NCBI RefSeq assembly: GCF_037893015.1 | Contig: NC_133662.1 | Coordinates: 206,843,778 to 206,907,777, forward strand | DNA length: 64,000 nt | Reading direction: 5' to 3' | Origin: Macrotis lagotis | Taxonomy: Eukaryota; Chordata; Mammalia; Peramelemorphia; Peramelidae | Shown: positions 58,726-64,000 of the stretch, one piece after another | Layout: each line of letters starts with the position of its first letter | Position numbering within the stretch: the first letter of the stretch is position 1 | The notes under the pieces: generated by a model | Seen by the model: the letters and a program-made list of their open reading frames with translations, nothing else | Told to the model about the DNA's origin: nothing | Databases searched by the model: none | Made by a program: the position numbers and the translations under genes

Positions 58726-59250
58726 AAAAAGTTTTTTACACAAATAAGATCAATTAAATCTTGATTAGAAGGAAAGAAGAATGCTAGGAAGCCATTTTTA
58801 TAGTCATTTCTTCTGATAAAGACCTCATTTCTCAAGTATGTAGAGAACTGAGGCAAATTTATAAAAATTCAAATCATTCCCCAAATAACAAAAAAGATAT
58901 CAACAGCAGATTTCAGAAGAAGAAATTAAAGCTATCTATAGTCATATGAAACTCCTGCTCTCTTTTGATTAGAGAAATGCAAATTAAAAGAACTTTGAGG
59001 TAACACCTCACATCAATTAGATAGGCTAATATGATAGAAAATGATAAAAGTTAGAGGGAATTTTGGGAAACTTAGACACATTAAAAAGTCTGGATAGAGT
59101 TGTAAACTGATCCAACTATTCCGAAAGCAGTTGAAAACTAAGCCCAAAGGGCTATAAAACTGATTAGACCCTTTGATTCATCAATTCCATTACTATATCT
59201 GTATCCCAGAGAAATCACAGAAAATGGGCTATATTGAAATATAAAAATTA

Positions 59251-59402
59251 CTATTTTTTTAGTTTTTACAAGGAAATGGGGTTAAGTGGCTTGCCCAAGA
59301 CCACACAGTTAGGTAATTATTAAGTGTCTGAGGCTGGATTTGAACTCAGGTACTCCTGACTCTAGGGCTGGTGCGCTGTCCACTGTGCCACGTAGCCACC
59401 CC
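59251..59402 (-). mobile_element. tRNA-derived marsupial SINE with target duplication
   Basis: Antisense full-length copy: 'agtttttacaaggaaatggg', 'cttgcccaagaccacacagt', 'gtgtctgaggctggatttga', and the A-box end 'tccactgtgccacgtagcca'. Flanked by 'aaaaatta' at 59243-59250 and 59403-59410. Confidence 0.94.
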
Positions 59403-60119
59403 AAAAATTATTTATAGAAGTTATTTTTCTAGTGCAAAGAATTGAAAACTCAGAAGATGCCCATGAATTGAGGAATAGTTGAACAAATTTTGTCATATAA
59501 ATGTGATGCAATATTATTGTTCTTTAAGAAATTATTAGCAGACCAATTTCAGAAAAACCTGGAAAAACTTACATGAACTTTTATTGAGTTAAATGAATAC
59601 AACCAGGAGAATGTTGTACATGGTAACAGAATCACTGTGTGATGATCAAACATCAACACTAAAGACAATTCATCTCAGTGATACAGTAAGGAAAGACTTT
59701 TCAAAAGTGAAAGGAAATGCCATTCACAAGCAGAAAAAGAACTATTGAGTCAAAATGCAAATCAAATCGTGCCATTTGAACTCTTAAAATTTGTTTCCTT
59801 CTTTTTCCTTTATTGTGATGTTTTCCTTTTGTTCTGAATCTTCCTTTTATAAAATGACTGATATGGAAATTTATGTAACATTATTGTACCTGTTTTTATC
59901 TATAAATATATACATATATTATATATATACATATTTTTTATATATCAAATTGCAGGCTGTTTTAGGGAGGTGGAAGCAAGTGAGGGAGGGAGGAAAAATT
60001 TGCAACTTTAAAGTTTGCAACAATTGATGATGAAAGCTATCTTTAAATGTATTAAAAATAAAATGCTATTGAAAGTCAAATTAAAAAATAATTACTGGAG
60101 TTTTGTCTTTTTGTCTAAG

Positions 60120-60480
60120 ATATTGTACCACTGATTTCTGTTTATTATATTTTCCATCATTTTGCATGAGATTCTTGCCATTTTTGTCTATATTGTTTCA
60201 TTATTATTATTTTGTATTTATCTGAAATGATGTTTTATTACTTTTATTATGTGTCATTGAATAAATAAGTCAGTGTAGGTGGAATTACTGCTTTTTATAT
60301 TATAATGACAGATCATAACCATGAATAATTGCTTTTGTCCAATTCCATTCAATAATATTGAATCATACTCAGGTTATCTCCTTTTTATAAATATTTTATA
60401 TATTTAATTTAGGTTTGCTAAAGATACATTGAGTATTCCCATTAGTTTTACTGACTTTATTTCTTAGTTTATTTAGTGTA
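60120..60480 (-). mobile_element. Old L1 ORF2 fragment
   Basis: 'gtcattgaataaataagtca' and 'aaccatgaataattgctttt' with 'gtccaatt' parallel the antisense L1 segment at 20350-20440 ('gtcactgaataagaaattta', 'aaccatgagcaattgacttt'). High divergence. Confidence 0.5.
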
Positions 60481-60484
60481 TTCT

Positions 60485-60940
60485 TTAAATATTTCAATGC
60501 AATGGTGCCATGTGCATTTAGAGGAAAGTCATATTCATTCCCCAACTCCTTCCACATTTGATTTGATTATATGTGATAATAAATTTCTTAATTTTCCTAC
60601 CTGCTTTCCCTTAGTGTATTTTACACCATCTATTTTTTCTTTCTTCTCAATATTCCATCAACACAGGACAAAATAACGTCTAACAGTTTTTCTCATTTCA
60701 CCAGCTCTCTGACATGTTATCGCATTAGAATTTTTAAAAATCTCTTTATCACTCCTTCCTTCCTGCCTTAGATGGAAAGCAGTCCTTCCTTGTAAAATTG
60801 TTTGTAATTACTTCTTTTAATTATCTTTTGATATTCATTTTTATCTAGTATCTCTGGATTTTTTCAATGACATTTTTTGTAGTTGTTGCTGTTTAAGTTT
60901 CAGAAGGTGATCACTGAATAATCGCTGTTTTCTTTTCTCA
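60485..60940. other. No gene recognised
   Basis: T-rich sequence without supported features. Confidence 0.35.
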
Positions 60941-60958
60941 TTAATATATCATGTAATT

Positions 60959-60995
60959 CTCTTAACCCCATTGCCTTGCAAAAACTACAAAATAG
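60959..60995 (+). mobile_element. Severely 5'-truncated SINE with target duplication
   Basis: Only the last part of the SINE is present ('cttaaccccattgccttgca', then an A-rich tail), about 37 bases. It is flanked by 'atatatcatgtaatt' (60944-60958) and 'atatatcatataatt' (60996-61010), a 15-base direct repeat with one mismatch. It is a genuine truncated insertion and not a decayed full copy. Confidence 0.85.
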
Positions 60996-61014
60996 ATATA
61001 TCATATAATTTTAA

Positions 61015-63195
61015 AATTAATTTGTTGAAATATTTTTTTCTGTTTTTATTTTGTTACATATTTATGGTTATGAATTTACTTACACTTACAATTCACTTAC
61101 AATAATATTATTCTCCTCTCAATCTTAGCTGCAACTCAAGGTGATAAAGACAATTGTCTTTGAGATAATTACCAAGGCTGAAGAGATCCAATTTCATGTG
61201 GGTGAACTGTGATAATACATCATGAAACCCCTAGCAACCTATGGGACATCAAAGAGACATCTTGAGTCTGTACTCCATATATCAACTTATTTGGGAGTAT
61301 AGATTTTTTGAATTTCCAGAAAAGAACTACCCAAATTCACATGGTAAGGAATGGGTGAAAACTGACATATAAATTTATAATTCCATTTGTCAAATGAAAC
61401 AATCAATTTTGCAAAGAATGAAAACTTGCAAGGGAAAATATAAAGAGATATTAAGAATTGACCACATCATAGGATTTGCAGTTCTGAGGGACAAGGATTA
61501 ACTCTTAGTTCTGTAAACAATTGGAATTTCATATTCTATGACTTACAAGGCACACTTGAATTATGCTGGAATGGTTTCAAATGACTTTTCCACAATCTGG
61601 AAGAAAATACTTTAAGAAGAAAGAGCAAAGTCTACTTTAATTGAGCTGTCACAACAGCTGGGAATACATTATTTCTCTCAACATCTCTAGGATTTAATGA
61701 TTGTCTCTTGACATAAACACTGGCACAGGGGTAGAAACTGAAAGGGAAAAATGGAGAAATGTTTAAGATGAGACAGAGAAGGAATAGAAGCTCAGAATTC
61801 TAGTAAGCTTGAACATCTTGGACCAAACTCAAAAAAAGTGTTCAGTGTTTTGAAGAAAAAAATGTGTTAGATTAAGTAAAATTAAAATATTTGAGACAGA
61901 GATTTGTGCTAATTGATGAGATTAGAAGTTAGATTGAATAATTCAAGATGTAAAATAAGAAATTGAAACTATGGGTGCAGATAGCTTCCTCTAGAAGTTT
62001 GACTGTGAAAGGAAAGAGAAATGTAGAACAAATAATTTGCGAATTCAGTCTTTTAGAGTTTGTAGAGAAAAAGAAACCAAAAGGTAATTGATACACAAAT
62101 ATAAACTAACACCAGAGCAATAAAACTACATTTAAGACATTATAGGATATTTCAGTTATATTGAAGTTTAAAATTACTATCAACCATCACGTAAATTGCC
62201 CCTTTTCATTCTAGTTTTTTTAACCACTGTACATGAATTTTTAGGAAGTTAAATCCCATTCTGTATTGGAATATTAGGAATCAGATCAATTGTTTTCCCC
62301 TTTATTTACTTATTATTTATTTAAAAAAACATGTTCAACAAATTTAGGCAGAATTATTAAGGGTATTGTAGAAAAGTAGTATAGTAGGGCTTGGAGAAAC
62401 TTTAATGCAATATAAATTAGAAGGAAAAGAGGAATTTTTTTCTTTTCCTTAAGGTGAAAGTAGAACATAAACCCATATTTACATTTTACTTTAAAGATTT
62501 CTTTTATCTTCTTATTTTAAAGATAATTTTGCTTTATATTTTTATATTTTGAAAATTTGAAAAATACAAAATTAGACCAGTAAAACATTGCAAATATCTT
62601 CTATTTAATTTAGGCACCTTGAATTGTCTATGAATAGAGAGAATTTAAGTTTCTGAATATCTTTTAAACCATATTTTCATTAAAAATTTATTCATCATAA
62701 CACCCACATTAAATTTGAGCCAATTTTAAGTGTAAAGTGCAATGATTCCTTGGGATTACTTAAAGCAAACAAAATAAAAATCATGTATGCAACAACAATA
62801 GCTATTCTTCCTAAGATGTGATTGACATAATTTGAGATAATCAACTTCAATAAAACATATTTTGATATATAATCTTATAATTATTCAATCTCTAGATTGC
62901 ACTGCAACTTTATCTACTATAACTCAGGTCTTCTTCTGAAGCTTCACTATAGCTCATGACAATATTGATCCTGTTTACAATTAATGAACTCTGTATTGTA
63001 ACTGCCTAAGCCAAGATTCTTTGTCTCTCATCTTAGTAAACAAATTCAACTGAACTGTAATCAGTTAAATTTAGAAATTCAGTTCTCCTGCTAGTCACTA
63101 TAGTATTCTTGCCTGGAATTTAACTGATATCCTTGAGGGATGAAGGTGAATATTAGGAAATATTATCTAATTTTTTTTTATTCCACTTACTCTTC
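61015..63195. other. No gene recognised
   Basis: A long stretch without an open frame above 60 codons. It contains no L1, SINE or simple repeat that I can recognise. It may be the largest block of non-repetitive DNA in the window. Confidence 0.4.
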
Positions 63196-63218
63196 AAGCA
63201 TATTTTCTCTGTGATCCA

Positions 63219-63371
63219 GGGGCGGCTAGGTGGCAGAGTAGATAAAGCACCAGCCCTAGAGTCAGGAGTACCTGGGTTCAGGTCCGGCCTCAGACCCTTA
63301 ATAATTGCCTAGCTGTGTGGCCTTGGGCAAGCCACTTAACCCCATTTGCCTTGCAAAAACCTAAAAAAAAA
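63219..63371 (+). mobile_element. tRNA-derived marsupial SINE, well preserved
   Basis: Sense full-length copy: 'gggcggctaggtggcagagt', 'gagtcaggagtacctgggtt', B-box-like 'ggttcaggtcc', 'tgtgtggccttgggcaagcc', 'aaccccatttgccttgcaaa' and a short A tail. Direct repeats 'tattttctctgtgatcca' (63201-63218) and 'tgttttctctgggatcca' (63375-63392) flank it. CpGs survive in the head, which suggests a young copy. Confidence 0.97.
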
Positions 63372-63394
63372 GAATGTTTTCTCTGGGATCCAAA

Positions 63395-64000
63395 GAAAAT
63401 TAACCTTGCAGGTGGATTCAAATGCTGAACTTTTCTTAGAAATAGGAGGGAAGGAGGAATTTAAAGCTAAGACCTGTTTTCTAGATTTTAACCAATTATA
63501 TTGTTACTCACTCTTGAGTTCTAAAACCAATCATGTTGTCTTCACCCTCATAATGTTGCCAGTTCTGTAATCAATTGCATTATTTCTGCATCTGTCCTAT
63601 TCTTTTTTTTTGTTTTAAGAATAGAAAAAGAACTATACCTTAATCTGGGGGGGGGGTTGTCTGATGAATGCATTTATTGGACCTGCTTTATGCTTTATTA
63701 TCAAGTTTAGATCATAAAATCTTTATGATTAACTATATTTTAAATCTGTTTGCTGTGATTGTAATTTTCCATAATTATCAGTTTTAAAACTTTAAAAAGA
63801 AGGAAAGTATTCAAAATTACATAAAACAGCACTTTTTGTTTTAACAAGGAATTGAAAACTTATTGAGTTAACATCTATTAAAGAATGGCTGTACGAAATG
63901 AAGAATATAATAGTTTCAGAGGCACTTAGGAAGACTTGTATGAATTGCTGTAGATTGAAAAGAAAAGGACCATAAGAATGATTCAGGGGAAAATAACTTT
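63395..64000. other. No gene recognised; short G run at 63646-63655
   Basis: A 74-codon frame (63346-63570) starts in the SINE tail and has no motif. The G run is the only low-complexity feature. Confidence 0.4.

Larger units (their letters stand above)
54600..60095 (+). mobile_element. L1 LINE spanning ORF2, with nested insertions
   Basis: Sense L1. The endonuclease-side ORF2 begins near 54820 (KMNG…KWIAVWIKKNHPIYCLQEKH). Reverse transcriptase starts at about 56210 ([17 protein letters not shown]), the catalytic box is LSLYADDMMLYLGNP (56730-56775), and the post-RT part has 'SDIPIKLTKN' at about 57820. The C-terminal region runs through 58.2-59.6 kb and the A-rich 3' end lies near 60090. 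All frames are broken. Inside it lie a HAL1-like 3' piece plus SINE (about 55620-56165), a pogo-like transposon (57039-57768) and three further SINEs. It is the oldest layer of this stack. Confidence 0.85.

Noticed and set aside
63219..63300. Possible tRNA genes suggested by A and B boxes in the SINEs
   Set aside because: These are tRNA-derived SINE heads. None can fold into a complete cloverleaf with acceptor stem, and each continues into a SINE body and tail.

Overview
This is intergenic DNA from a mammal, almost certainly a marsupial and probably an Australian one. The main clue is a tRNA-derived SINE that recurs about 15 times. It has an A box (TGGCNNAGTGG type), a B box (GGTTCAAATCC type) and a tail ending in an 'aaccccattgccttgcaaaaa' motif. 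Alongside it are SINEs with an RTE-type 3' tail, an RTE LINE, many diverged L1s, ORF1-only 'half-L1' (HAL1-like) elements, and old L2 and MIR copies. The window is AT-rich, and I see no intact host protein-coding gene, tRNA gene or rRNA gene. Almost every open frame of 60-136 codons is a transposon fragment, a microsatellite translation or chance.

Layout. 1-7.4 kb: old L2 and MIR pieces, two RTE-tailed SINEs and a decayed coding remnant on the minus strand near 5.9-6.5 kb. 7.5-9.1 kb: minus-strand L1. 9.2-12 kb: simple repeats and two SINEs. 12.1-14.8 kb: plus-strand HAL1-like element. 15-18 kb: SINEs and weak old sequence. 18-30.6 kb: an almost unbroken series of minus-strand L1 pieces. Inside one of them a younger, GC-rich HAL1-like element (20.46-23.73 kb) is inserted with a visible target-site duplication and carries three SINE-like cassettes. 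30.6-32.55 kb: a minus-strand RTE inserted in L1. 33-37.7 kb: L1 ORF1 and 5'UTR pieces in alternating orientation. 37.7-54 kb: sparser sequence with L1 3' ends, MIR, L2 and RTE-tail fragments, plus an unidentified minus-strand coding-like region (48.3-50.8 kb) and a possible solo LTR (about 53.1-53.3 kb). 54.6-60.1 kb: a plus-strand L1 that has collected a HAL1-like 3' piece, four SINEs and a pogo/Tc2-like DNA transposon. 60-64 kb: weak L1, a very short SINE fragment and one well-preserved SINE.

Nothing here works as a gene network. The interest lies in transposon history: insertion order, target-site duplications, SINE-LINE tail sharing and ORF1-only elements. I found no clear sign of a new host system. 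The best leads are the cassette-bearing HAL1-like element, the pogo-like remnant and the two unassigned coding remnants. All family names come from recognising motifs by eye, without database searches, and element ends are accurate to tens of bases unless a duplication is stated.
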